DNA of 9,272 bases from UBA5078 sp963977405 (lineage in GTDB: Bacteria > Pseudomonadota > Gammaproteobacteria > Pseudomonadales > Pseudohongiellaceae): assembly GCA_963977405.1 (NCBI GenBank), contig CAXBOY010000107.1, positions 1 through 9,272 on the forward strand. The letters are read 5' to 3'. The translations under genes and the position numbers were made by a program. This document shows positions 1-6,519 of the stretch, piece by piece (within the stretch, counting starts at the first letter, position 1; every line of letters begins with the position of its first letter). A model generated the notes under the pieces. It worked only from the letters and a program-made list of their open reading frames with translations, had not been told where the DNA came from and searched no databases.

Positions 1-30
1 GCGTTTCGTAAGTCCCTTCAATTTCAGCAT
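1..30 (-). CDS. Partial start of a probable ABC transporter ATPase (PhnC-like), runs off left edge
   Basis: Only ten codons are present: an ATG at 28-30 reading MLKLKGLTKR towards the left edge with no stop. This resembles the first beta-strand of ABC ATPases, which commonly begin with a pattern like 'MLxLxxLTKRY', and an ATPase (PhnC) is the usual partner of the PhnD-type binding protein encoded 73 bp upstream on the same strand. A weak GAG ribosome-binding element lies 6 nt before the ATG. Ten residues cannot prove the family; a membrane-anchored sensor protein with a basic N-terminus is a possible alternative. The context makes phnC the preferred reading, by inference. Confidence 0.45.
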   Translation of the reverse strand, partial: MLKLKGLTKR

Positions 31-103
31 ATTGTTCTCATTATTCGACTAGCCTCTTGGGGCGGTGCGATTTTCGCGCAGATAATGAAGCGCTCACTGA
101 CCT

Positions 104-1063
104 TCAGTCGCAGTTGTAAATAGTGTTGTTAGCCTCATCGATCGTGCGCACCACTGCCCACTGCTCCTGATAGCTAATTGGCGTAAATTGTTCCATGCCG
201 GCGTCTGCGAACTCCCGTTGCAGTGCCGTGCCCTCCCAATCGAAGCTAAAGAAAGCATCGCGAATCTTGCCAGCTAGATCGGGGTTCAAGTCGTTGGATA
301 CGCCATAACCTGTAGTGGGGAAGGTAGCGGATTTGTAGATCGTTTTATAGTCAGCGACGTTGACGACATCGCGGGCCAACATGCGGAACAACACCTCGTT
401 GGCGATAGCGGCCGAGTCGTAGTCTTTATTCACTACGCCAAGAATCGAGTTATCGTGGCTACCCGAATACGCAGTCTTATAGTCGCTATCGGCAACAAAG
501 CCGAACTCGGAATTCAACAGGGCAGAAGGCGCCTTGAAACCTGAGTTAGATGTAGGCGAAGTGAAGGCGAGAGTACGCCCCCGCAAATCGCCAATGGAAT
601 CAATACCGCTGCCTGGGTAGGTGATGATTTCCATCTGATAACCGTAGCTTCCATCCTTGGCAGACATCATGGCAAAGGGCACAAAGCCCACACAATTGAC
701 CGCTATCGGCGTTGAGCCGGTATTAAAGCCTGCTACATGTAAACGTCCCGCTCGCATAGCCTCTAGCTGGGCCGCGTTGGACTGTACCGGAAAGAAGCGG
801 ACCTCCTTGCCCGTGAGCGCCTCTAGATGATCTATGAACTCATCCCAGACTTTCGAATACATCGCTGGGTCTTCTACTGGGGTATACGCGAAGATGAGAA
901 TGCGCGGATCACGCCACTTGGTGGAATCTGTCGGAGTGTCCGCAACCAGATCATTGTTGGCATCGACATAACGGGGAGAGAGTTCGGCGGCCGGCAGCAT
1001 CAAGCTCGCAGTCGAGCAAAATAGCCCAATCGCAAGCACACTCAGCCTGTTGTTGACTGTCAT
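104..1063 (-). CDS. phnD: Phosphate/phosphonate ABC transporter periplasmic binding protein (PhnD family)
   Basis: This is a 319-residue secreted solute-binding protein that would capture phosphonate, phosphite or phosphate in the periplasm and deliver it to an ABC permease. Residues 1-26 form a signal peptide: a short basic start, a hydrophobic core (LSVLAIGLFC), then LPAA before the mature part. Cys16 does not sit in a proper lipobox, so cleavage by signal peptidase I is more likely than lipidation. Family marks are a FPVQSNAAQLEAMRAGRLHV stretch near residues 91-110 and the DLRGRTLAFTSPTSNSG stretch at about 159-175, which corresponds to the PhnD ligand loop with its Ser/Thr-rich phosphonate-binding turn. 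The reading frame is open up to 1147, but the ATG at 1061-1063 is preferred: it has an AGGGG ribosome-binding site 7 nt upstream (1071-1075) and gives a clean signal peptide. The exact ligand cannot be told from sequence. The probable partner ATPase gene starts at position 30. Confidence 0.88.
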   Translation of the reverse strand: MTVNNRLSVLAIGLFCSTASLMLPAAELSPRYVDANNDLVADTPTDSTKWRDPRILIFAYTPVEDPAMYSKVWDEFIDHLEALTGKEVRFFPVQSNAAQLEAMRAGRLHVAGFNTGSTPIAVNCVGFVPFAMMSAKDGSYGYQMEIITYPGSGIDSIGDLRGRTLAFTSPTSNSGFKAPSALLNSEFGFVADSDYKTAYSGSHDNSILGVVNKDYDSAAIANEVLFRMLARDVVNVADYKTIYKSATFPTTGYGVSNDLNPDLAGKIRDAFFSFDWEGTALQREFADAGMEQFTPISYQEQWAVVRTIDEANNTIYNCD

Positions 1064-1094
1064 TTCATTTCCCCTTTTCTCAGTAGCAAGCCAG

Positions 1095-1130
1095 ATTATA
1101 GGGGAATGCAGATGCAAGCGACACCGTGTC
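1095..1130 (-). promoter_or_regulatory. Probable phnD promoter with overlapping palindromic operator
   Basis: On the minus strand a perfect TATAAT lies at 1095-1100, about 32 bp before the phnD start codon, giving a short leader. No good -35 box lies 16-18 bp upstream (TGTCGC at 17 bp). In its place is the perfect palindrome GACAC-C-GTGTC at 1120-1130, itself flanked by TGCAA (1113-1117) and TTGCA (1132-1136) in inverted orientation. A strong -10, weak -35 and a dyad centred about 30 bp upstream of the -10 suggest an activator- or repressor-controlled promoter. The regulator is unknown; the site does not look like a Pho box. The whole arrangement lies between the end of the LysR gene and phnD. 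Confidence 0.5.
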
Positions 1131-1147
1131 TTTGCAGCTGCAAACAC

Positions 1148-2044
1148 TCAAAATTTTGCTAACGCAAACCAGTCCTGAATGAATTTGACCAGCAGCCGAA
1201 TCCGCACAGATAGGTGACGGCTTGGCGGATAAACCAGCGATAAGTATATAGGGGGAAGAGTGTACTCCTGGAGTATCGGGATTAGTTCTCCGCTAGCTAG
1301 AGCCTCCTGCGCTATAAACACTGGCATAAGCGCGACACCGAGGCCAGCGGTGGCCGCCTCACACAGAACGTCCGCGTTGTTGGCGCAAAGCACCCCATTG
1401 ACCTGAACATCGACATAGCCCTGATCCTTTAGCAGTCGCCAGTTATTGCCAGTAGGCAGATTGCCATAGTGCAGACAGGGGATAACTGCGAGTTGCTGCG
1501 GCTGCGTTATCGGCCCATGCAGAGCAAGAAATTCGGGAGAGGCGCACAGTACACGCCTCGCCTGCGTTATCTCATGCTCTATCAATGCGGGGTTGTCCAC
1601 ACGCTTGGCTATGCGCACAGTGATGTCAAAACCGTCCGCCACCGGATCGATGAACTGGTCGCTTAACGCAAGCTGCACCGAGATGGCTGGATATTGCTTG
1701 AGGAACTCGATCAGAGCGGGGGCTAGGTGGCGCACTGCAAACGAATGTGGAGCATTGATGCGGATCTCACCCTGCGGCTCACGTTGCGCCGACTGAATGC
1801 TCTGCCGGGCCTCTTCCAAGTCATGCAATATGACTCTGGCGCGCTGGTAATAACTCTCTCCTGCCGGAGTCACGCTAATGGAACGCGTTGTTCGGTTTAG
1901 CAACTGCACCCCGAGCTCATCCTCTAAGGCGATTACGTGTCGATTAATCTGCGAGCGAGAAACGCCCAAAGCTCGGCCCGCCGCCGCAAAACTACCTGCC
2001 TCGACTGCACTAACAAAGCCCCGCAATGCTGCAAATTTATCCAT
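1148..2044 (-). CDS. LysR-family transcriptional regulator (CrgA-like group)
   Basis: This is a 298-residue LysR-type regulator of normal family length. The N-terminal winged helix-turn-helix covers about residues 1-60, with the typical core 'FVSAVEAGSFAAAGRALGVS' followed by the recognition helix (SQINRHVIALEDELGVQLL) and the wing sequence NRTTRSISVTPAG. A linker helix leads to an effector-binding domain (about 88-298), whose INAPHSFAVRHLAPAL start and 'DITVRIA' segment resemble the CrgA-like subgroup. The ATG at 2042-2044 has a GAGG element 4 nt upstream. It is transcribed divergently from the pirin gene, and LysR regulators often control the divergent neighbour. YhaJ next to yhaK in E. coli is a comparable LysR/pirin pair. 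Control of the pirin gene is therefore likely but inferred; the effector is unknown. It could also affect phnD, whose promoter lies just past its stop codon. Confidence 0.92.
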   Translation of the reverse strand: MDKFAALRGFVSAVEAGSFAAAGRALGVSRSQINRHVIALEDELGVQLLNRTTRSISVTPAGESYYQRARVILHDLEEARQSIQSAQREPQGEIRINAPHSFAVRHLAPALIEFLKQYPAISVQLALSDQFIDPVADGFDITVRIAKRVDNPALIEHEITQARRVLCASPEFLALHGPITQPQQLAVIPCLHYGNLPTGNNWRLLKDQGYVDVQVNGVLCANNADVLCEAATAGLGVALMPVFIAQEALASGELIPILQEYTLPPIYLSLVYPPSRHLSVRIRLLVKFIQDWFALAKF

Positions 2045-2095
2045 AAGCCCTCAATTGTCGCTTTTAATGCAACACAGTTGGCCAAATATGCACTA

Positions 2096-2123
2096 TTGTC
2101 TAATATTCTGCAAAGCCTAGAAT
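2096..2123 (+). promoter_or_regulatory. Candidate sigma-70 promoter for the pirin gene
   Basis: TTGTCT at 2096-2101 (four of six consensus -35 bases) and TAGAAT at 2118-2123 (five of six -10 bases) are separated by 16 bp, which would start transcription near 2130 and leave a leader of about 23 nt containing the GGAGG ribosome-binding site. An inverted repeat GAAT-N8-ATTC at 2120-2135 overlaps the -10 box. Upstream in the same gap lie CAAC-ACA-GTTG at 2070-2080 and TTGGCCAA at 2078-2085. These are possible binding sites for the divergent LysR protein, but none is a clean T-N11-A box with long arms. Confidence 0.45.
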
Positions 2124-2152
2124 TGATCGCTATTCAAATAGGAGGCAAACAC

Positions 2153-2854
2153 ATGATTACAATTCGCAATGCTAACGAGCGCGGCAAGGCAGACTTTGGC
2201 TGGCTTAAGTCTCAACATAGCTTCTCATTCGGCGATTACTACGACCCACAACACATGGGCTTCGGCGCCTTGCGTGTGATCAACCAGGACCGCGTTTCCC
2301 CCGGTGCCGGCTTCGACACTCATGGTCACCGCGATATGGAAATCCTCTCCTATGTGATCGAAGGGGAGTTGGAGCATAAAGACAGTACTGGGACAGGCTC
2401 GGTCATACGTCCAGGAGACATTCAACGCATGAGTGCTGGAAGCGGCATTCGCCATAGCGAATTCAATCACTCTAAGCAGGCACCGGTGCACTTCCTGCAA
2501 ATCTGGATCGTGCCAGCCGAGCAAGGCATTAAACCCGGTTACGAACAGAAACAGTTCGGCGCGCAAGACCTGCGCAATAAGTTCACTCTAATTGCAGGAC
2601 CGAAGGGAGGTGCGAACGCAGTTAAGGTTCATCAAGATGCTAGGCTCTACGTTGGCGTTCTAGATTCGGGGCAATCACACACAGCGAAGATCGCATCGGG
2701 GAGAGGCTTGTGGGTTCAAGTCGTGAAGGGGAGCATCACTGTAGACGACAAAATCCTAAAGGCTGGCGACGCCGCAGCAGTGGAGCAAGAGTCGAGCATT
2801 AAGATTACTGCACGCGACGATGCGGAGGTTTTGCTGTTCGATCTCGCGCTGTAA
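2153..2854 (+). CDS. Pirin family cupin protein (YhhW-type quercetinase-like)
   Basis: This is a 233-residue bicupin protein of the bacterial pirin family; E. coli YhhW, the best-known relative, has quercetin 2,3-dioxygenase activity in vitro. The N-terminal cupin carries the full metal-binding set at the positions expected from YhhW: His57 and His59 in 'DTHGHRD', and His101 and Glu103 in 'IRHSEFNHS'. Other marks are SFSFGDYYDP (about 23-32) and the PGDIQRMSAGSGI stretch (about 87-99). The C-terminal half (about 150-233) is the second, metal-free cupin. No signal peptide is seen, so it should be cytoplasmic. The frame is open much further upstream, but the ATG at 2153 has an excellent GGAGG site 7 nt before it and matches the family start. 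It is a lone gene, divergent from a LysR regulator and closed by a stem-loop. Its physiological substrate is unknown. Confidence 0.93.
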   Translation: MITIRNANERGKADFGWLKSQHSFSFGDYYDPQHMGFGALRVINQDRVSPGAGFDTHGHRDMEILSYVIEGELEHKDSTGTGSVIRPGDIQRMSAGSGIRHSEFNHSKQAPVHFLQIWIVPAEQGIKPGYEQKQFGAQDLRNKFTLIAGPKGGANAVKVHQDARLYVGVLDSGQSHTAKIASGRGLWVQVVKGSITVDDKILKAGDAAAVEQESSIKITARDDAEVLLFDLAL

Positions 2855-2882
2855 AGCTTTGCGACATCCCTTAAACGAAACA

Positions 2883-2914
2883 ATGGCGCCTCAAGAAGAG
2901 ACATGAGGCGCCAT
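2883..2914. terminator. Stem-loop terminator between convergent pirin and helicase genes
   Basis: A perfect 11-bp inverted repeat (ATGGCGCCTCA at 2883-2893 and TGAGGCGCCAT at 2904-2914) encloses a 10-nt loop, between the pirin stop (2854) and the helicase stop (2921). Read on the minus strand the stem is followed by a T-rich stretch (TGTTTCGTTT), so it best fits an intrinsic terminator for the helicase transcript. On the plus strand the tail is poorer in T, but the same hairpin may act in both directions. Confidence 0.8.
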
Positions 2915-2920
2915 AACGCT

Positions 2921-5239
2921 TTACTCAGCCCCAGTTTTACCGGATGGACCGCGGCGCTTACCTTTGTCTTTGTCCACTCGCTTACTCTTGGCTTTCTTAG
3001 GCTTGTCTTTCTTAGCAGCGCCTTCGGGCAAACCAAGTTTACCGGTCGGACGAGCCGCTTTCGCACCCGGCGCTTCTAGATCGGGGAAAGTGTCTAAGAC
3101 TTCACGAGTAATGTCCTTGCTCTGCGCGCCACGGAAGTTTGGCTTGCTAAAGTCCGCCTTCCCCGCACTTGGCTTTGCATCTGCCGCTTTGCTAAATGCA
3201 GGCTTCTTGAACTCGTCTTTACTCACTGCAGGCTTTTTGAAGGATTCTTTTTTAAAAGATTCTTTCTTGAATCCTTCCTTCTTAAAACCCTCTTTCTTGA
3301 ATCCTTCTTTTTTCGGAGCGGGGCTTGTAGCGTTATCGGTCACACTTTTGTGTGCGGCACGATGTGGCTTAGCAACGGACTCGATCGCCAGGGGCTTGCT
3401 GCATACATGAGTTTTTTGCAGTATTTGCATAACTTCTTTGGGCATGCCGCCAGGAAGATCCACTGTGCAATAGTCATCATAGATTCGAATGTGACCGATG
3501 TAGCGACCCTCGATCTCTGCCTCATTGGCAATGGCACCGACTACTTCGCGTGGCGTTACACCATCTTTATGACCAACGTGAATGCGGAAACGCTCCATTG
3601 GAATATCCGGATAGTCGCGCAATGGTTTAGCTCGACCGTCGTCCGCAGGGCTGTGTTCACGGCGCGGCGATCGCGTAGGCGTGTCGTTGAACAAAGGCTC
3701 TTCGGTCAGGATATCTTGTAACTCATTATCGACAGGGACTCTACGCGGGGCACGCTCTGCCTGCGCTGGGCGCTCACTACGCTCCGGCCTGGCTTTGCGC
3801 TCGGGTCGAGCATTGGCTTCTGGGCTAGCGCGACGAGTGCTAGGCTCCTTGCGTCCTTGAGTATCATTGTACGCGAAGTTCGCGCGGTCGCTTCTTGGCG
3901 CTTCGCGGCCACTGTGGCTAGGCTCTAAAGGACGATCCTTTTGTAGCAAATAGGCCATCGCTGCGGCGACGTGCTCTGGCGTACATTCGTGCTCCTGCAC
4001 AAGGTCCGCGACCAACTTATGAAAGAAGTCGAGCTTGCCATTAGTGATCGTCTCGGAGATGCCTTCTTTAAAGGCAGCACTACGCTTCTCGATCAACTCG
4101 CCTCGCGTTGGCAGCTCCATCTGAGTGATCTTCTTACGTGTCGTCTTCTCGATAGAGTTAAGCAAACGACGCTCACGCGGCGCAACAAACAGAATCGCCT
4201 TGCCACTTCTTCCTGCACGGCCAGTGCGGCCTATCCGGTGTACATAGGCTTCGTCATCGTAGGGAATATCGTAATTCATTACATGGCTAAGTCGATCAAC
4301 ATCGAGACCACGAGCGGCCACGTCGGTCGCTACAAGTATATCGAGCTGACCATTCTTTAACTGCTCTACCGTTCGCGAGCGGATAGTCTGATTCATATCG
4401 CCGTTCAAGGGCGAAGCAGCGAAACCACGGGCACTTAACTTCTCGGCTAAATCTACTGTGCTGGTCTTAGTGCGCACGAAAATCAGCATCGCATCGAACT
4501 CTTCTACTTCTAGGATGCGTGTTAGCGCGTCGAGCTTACTGGTGCCTTGCACCAGCCAATAGAATTGCTCGATATCCTCATTAGTTGAGATCGCGCTCTC
4601 TATGCGAATCTCTTGAGGGCTGTTCAGATACTTCGCGGCTACCGAGCGAATAGGGCCCGGCATGGTCGCAGAGAACAGCGCAACCTGACGCGACTTAGGC
4701 GTGTTCTCGAGTATGGACTCAACATCATCGATGAAGCCCATGCGGAGCATCTCGTCTGCCTCGTCGAGTACCAAAGTACTTAGCTGACTTAGGTCGAGGG
4801 TTTTACGATTGAGATGGTCTAGTAGTCGACCCGGCGTGCCAACAACGACGTGTGCGCCACGACGCAAGGCAGAGAGTTGACGTCCCATATCCTGACCGCC
4901 ATAGATCGGCAGTACATGGAAACCCCGCATGCCTGCCGCATAGGTCTGGAAGGCCTCCGCAACCTGAATCGCCAACTCCCGCGTTGGACACAACACTAAG
5001 GCTTGGGTATGTGACTTACTCAGGTCTATCTTGGCAAGTATCGGCAGCGCGAACGCCGCAGTTTTGCCAGTCCCAGTCTGGGCCATGCCCACTACATCCT
5101 GCCCTTGCAGAAGCACGGGAATAGTGGCCTGCTGGATGGGCGAGGGTTTTTCATACCCTACTTTACTGAGGGTATCCTGCAGGAATTGGGGCAGATCGAG
5201 CTCAGCAAAGCTGAGTTCCGGACGGGTACTGGATGACAT
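2921..5239 (-). CDS. deaD: DEAD-box ATP-dependent RNA helicase (DeaD/CsdA-like) with extended basic repeat tail
   Basis: This 772-residue RNA helicase unwinds structured RNA using ATP; DeaD/CsdA relatives act in ribosome assembly, mRNA decay and cold adaptation. All helicase motifs are visible: Q motif (about 10-40), AQTGTGKT (53-60), PTREL (85-89), TPGR (135-138), DEAD (159-162), SAT (190-192), then the second RecA lobe with LIFVRTKT, VATDVAARGLD and HRIGRTGRAG. A charged linker rich in RPER-like motifs (about 440-545) leads to a DbpA-type RNA-binding domain (about 550-620, RFRIHVGHKDG to SKPLAI). The tail then holds twelve pentapeptide repeats (643-702) and a Lys/Arg-rich end. It is longer than E. 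coli DeaD (629 aa), mainly because of the linker and tail. The frame reaches a GTG at 5263, but the ATG at 5237-5239 is preferred because an AAGG site lies 7 nt upstream, while the GTG has none. Confidence 0.93.
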   Translation of the reverse strand: MSSSTRPELSFAELDLPQFLQDTLSKVGYEKPSPIQQATIPVLLQGQDVVGMAQTGTGKTAAFALPILAKIDLSKSHTQALVLCPTRELAIQVAEAFQTYAAGMRGFHVLPIYGGQDMGRQLSALRRGAHVVVGTPGRLLDHLNRKTLDLSQLSTLVLDEADEMLRMGFIDDVESILENTPKSRQVALFSATMPGPIRSVAAKYLNSPQEIRIESAISTNEDIEQFYWLVQGTSKLDALTRILEVEEFDAMLIFVRTKTSTVDLAEKLSARGFAASPLNGDMNQTIRSRTVEQLKNGQLDILVATDVAARGLDVDRLSHVMNYDIPYDDEAYVHRIGRTGRAGRSGKAILFVAPRERRLLNSIEKTTRKKITQMELPTRGELIEKRSAAFKEGISETITNGKLDFFHKLVADLVQEHECTPEHVAAAMAYLLQKDRPLEPSHSGREAPRSDRANFAYNDTQGRKEPSTRRASPEANARPERKARPERSERPAQAERAPRRVPVDNELQDILTEEPLFNDTPTRSPRREHSPADDGRAKPLRDYPDIPMERFRIHVGHKDGVTPREVVGAIANEAEIEGRYIGHIRIYDDYCTVDLPGGMPKEVMQILQKTHVCSKPLAIESVAKPHRAAHKSVTDNATSPAPKKEGFKKEGFKKEGFKKESFKKESFKKPAVSKDEFKKPAFSKAADAKPSAGKADFSKPNFRGAQSKDITREVLDTFPDLEAPGAKAARPTGKLGLPEGAAKKDKPKKAKSKRVDKDKGKRRGPSGKTGAE
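3134..3313 (-). repeat. Twelve 15-nt units encoding pentapeptide repeats in the helicase tail
   Basis: In frame within the helicase gene, twelve consecutive five-codon units follow one another without a break. The first five are nearly identical (KKEGF three times, KKESF twice; 3239-3313), and the next seven are degenerate but in register (KKPAV, SKDEF, KKPAF, SKAAD, AKPSA, GKADF, SKPNF). The general pattern is basic residue, Lys, two variable positions, then often an aromatic. Third codon positions differ between units (GGA/GGT, TTC/TTT, AAA/AAG, TCT/TCC), so the array is not a fresh perfect duplication. A positively charged, disordered RNA-binding tail is the likely role, by inference. Confidence 0.85.
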
Positions 5240-5246
5240 TATCGGG

Positions 5247-5250
5247 CCTT
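5247..5250 (-). promoter_or_regulatory. Ribosome-binding site that sets the helicase start
   Basis: AAGG on the minus strand lies 7 nt before the ATG at 5237-5239. No comparable element precedes the in-frame GTG at 5261-5263, so translation most likely begins at the ATG, removing eight residues from the longest possible protein. Confidence 0.5.
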
Positions 5251-5334
5251 GTACTGATGACACTAATGGAAGAGTAAAGCACTGACGGATGAAACTGAAT
5301 GCGGAACAGCGGCTGCAAATTCAAACGGGCAGCG

Positions 5335-5340
5335 ATTATA
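5335..5340 (-). promoter_or_regulatory. Candidate -10 box for the helicase gene, implying a long leader
   Basis: A perfect TATAAT on the minus strand would place the transcription start near 5328 and leave an untranslated leader of about 90 nt before the helicase ATG. No good -35 is seen 16-18 bp upstream. TTGACG directly abuts the TATAAT and could instead be a -35 for a weaker box (TTGAAT) 16 bp downstream. Either way the promoter lies in the 187-bp gap after glpQ, so the helicase is probably transcribed on its own. Long leaders are known for cold-inducible csdA mRNAs in E. coli. Confidence 0.45.
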
Positions 5341-5398
5341 CGTCAAAATGGCCCCATCCGCATAGCACGGCATGAAATCCACTATTTAGGGGTGAGCA

Positions 5399-5419
5399 GG
5401 CGCAGGCTAGGCCCGCGCC
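5399..5419 (-). terminator. GC-rich hairpin downstream of glpQ, possible terminator
   Basis: On the minus-strand transcript GGCGCGGGC and GCCTGCGCC pair over nine positions (one a G-U wobble) around a 3-nt loop, starting 7 nt after the glpQ stop codon. No T-run follows, so it is not a classical intrinsic terminator; it may stabilise the mRNA 3' end or act with Rho. The G-U pair becomes an A-C mismatch on the plus strand, which supports minus-strand function. Confidence 0.4.
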
Positions 5420-5426
5420 GACTGAC

Positions 5427-6476
5427 TCATTGCGCCTTAAGGAATTCGACCGCGCGGTCAGGAAAATCCGTAAATACACCATCGACATCGGCGTCGAAAT
5501 AGAATATCTCCAGCATCTGCTCGAAGCTTTGCGCATAAGCAGGTACTTGCCCCGGATCGAGACGGAAAGTATAGGGGTGCACCTGCATGCCATTGTCGTG
5601 AGCCAGTTTCACCAAGTCGCTAATCTTGGGTGCGCCACGGGTGGAGTCGCGATCCACGATCATCGACTTTTCTGGCCCTATACCATCGGCGTAACGCGCG
5701 ACCTCACGCATTCCATCAGCACTGAGCATCCATTCGTTTTCTTCCCCGCCTGAGAGCAAGGCCACGAGCTTGAGCTCGATACCGAGTTCTGGCATAAGTT
5801 GGTCGTGCATGCGCTTGAGTTCGTCGAATTCGAAAGTCTGTACAAACACCTTGTCGCTCTTGTTGCTATAGCCATATTGCTTGAGGACCTCCAGTACCGC
5901 CCGGCCTAGGTCTTTGCCCTCGGCCAAGTGGAAGCCCGGGGATTTAATCTCTGGGTAGATGCCCACGTCGCGCCCTGTCGACTTATTCAAACCCTGCACA
6001 AACTCGATCTCTTGGGCCAATGTATGGACCTTGAAGGTCGATTTGCCGGCGGGGAATCTTTCTGTGTAATCGACCTGCCTCTTCCCATCTTCCTCAGACA
6101 TGCCTTCGGTAATATCGAGACTCAGTATCTCTGCAAGCGTGAAGTCCACGGCATAGTGCCCACCGTCGGCTCGCGCCCGCCCTGGAAACTTGGCGGCAAC
6201 GTCAGTCGTGCGATCCAATGTAATGTCGTGAATGACGATCAACTGATCATCCTTGGTCATTACTACATCTTGCTCGACATAATCTGCCCCCATCGCATAG
6301 GCCATCGCTTTTGCGGGCAGCGTATGTTCGGGCAGATATCCGCTGGCACCGCGGTGAGCCACGACTACTTTAGTGCTGGACTGCGCTAGCGCGCTAGGGG
6401 AAATGGCTGCACCGAGCATTACACTCATGGCGATCGCTCCGATAGTTACGCGTTCGAAAAATTGAAAAGCGTGCAT
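5427..6476 (-). CDS. glpQ: Periplasmic glycerophosphodiester phosphodiesterase
   Basis: This 349-residue enzyme hydrolyses glycerophosphodiesters (deacylated phospholipids such as glycerophosphocholine) to glycerol-3-phosphate and an alcohol. Residues 1-31 are a signal peptide ending in SALA before Gln32, so it is exported, as is E. coli GlpQ (358 aa). The GDPD TIM-barrel motifs are intact: 'AHRGASGYLPEHT' with catalytic His41 and Arg42, the metal ligands Glu68 and Asp70 in VEQDVVMTKD, the second catalytic His83 in VIHDITLDRTTDV, Glu176 and Lys178 in YPEIKSP, VQTFEFDEL later in the barrel, and DGVFTDFPD near the C-terminus. The ATG has an AAGGA site 7 nt upstream (6484-6488). It lies 94 bp downstream of the DUF5916 gene on the same strand and could be read through from it, but a Pho-box-like repeat in the gap suggests its own phosphate-responsive promoter. 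Confidence 0.95.
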   Translation of the reverse strand: MHAFQFFERVTIGAIAMSVMLGAAISPSALAQSSTKVVVAHRGASGYLPEHTLPAKAMAYAMGADYVEQDVVMTKDDQLIVIHDITLDRTTDVAAKFPGRARADGGHYAVDFTLAEILSLDITEGMSEEDGKRQVDYTERFPAGKSTFKVHTLAQEIEFVQGLNKSTGRDVGIYPEIKSPGFHLAEGKDLGRAVLEVLKQYGYSNKSDKVFVQTFEFDELKRMHDQLMPELGIELKLVALLSGGEENEWMLSADGMREVARYADGIGPEKSMIVDRDSTRGAPKISDLVKLAHDNGMQVHPYTFRLDPGQVPAYAQSFEQMLEIFYFDADVDGVFTDFPDRAVEFLKAQ

Positions 6477-6519
6477 GTAAGATTCCTTAGATTAGTCTTG
6501 AGTTCACAGACCTAACTCT

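Noticed and set aside
922..966. A calcium-loop-like DANNDLVAD motif near the mature N-terminus of PhnD
   Set aside because: It resembles a D-x-N-x-D calcium loop, but a similar segment is, as far as I recall, common in this PhnD subgroup; a single short loop is not evidence of a separate domain.
1064..1147. An N-terminal extension of PhnD starting at 1147
   Set aside because: It would put 28 non-hydrophobic residues before a clear signal peptide, runs through the TATAAT and palindrome, and the ATG at 1061-1063 has a good ribosome-binding site.
1937..2152. A 72-residue N-terminal extension of the pirin protein
   Set aside because: It overlaps the LysR gene and the promoter region, is Cys/Arg-rich with no family resemblance, and the GGAGG site before 2153 fits the family start and the YhhW residue numbering.
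3239..3313. Short regularly spaced repeats that might suggest a CRISPR-like or satellite array
   Set aside because: They are in frame within the helicase gene, have a 15-nt period without spacers, and encode a regular peptide.
2964..3721. Plus-strand open frames with Phe/Leu-rich translations opposite the helicase tail
   Set aside because: The repetitive LNPSFLKPSF-type translation is the complement of the KKEGF repeat codons; no ribosome-binding site or family match.
5928..6389. A 153-codon open frame on the plus strand
   Set aside because: It is antisense to the intact glpQ coding sequence and its translation shows no recognisable domain.
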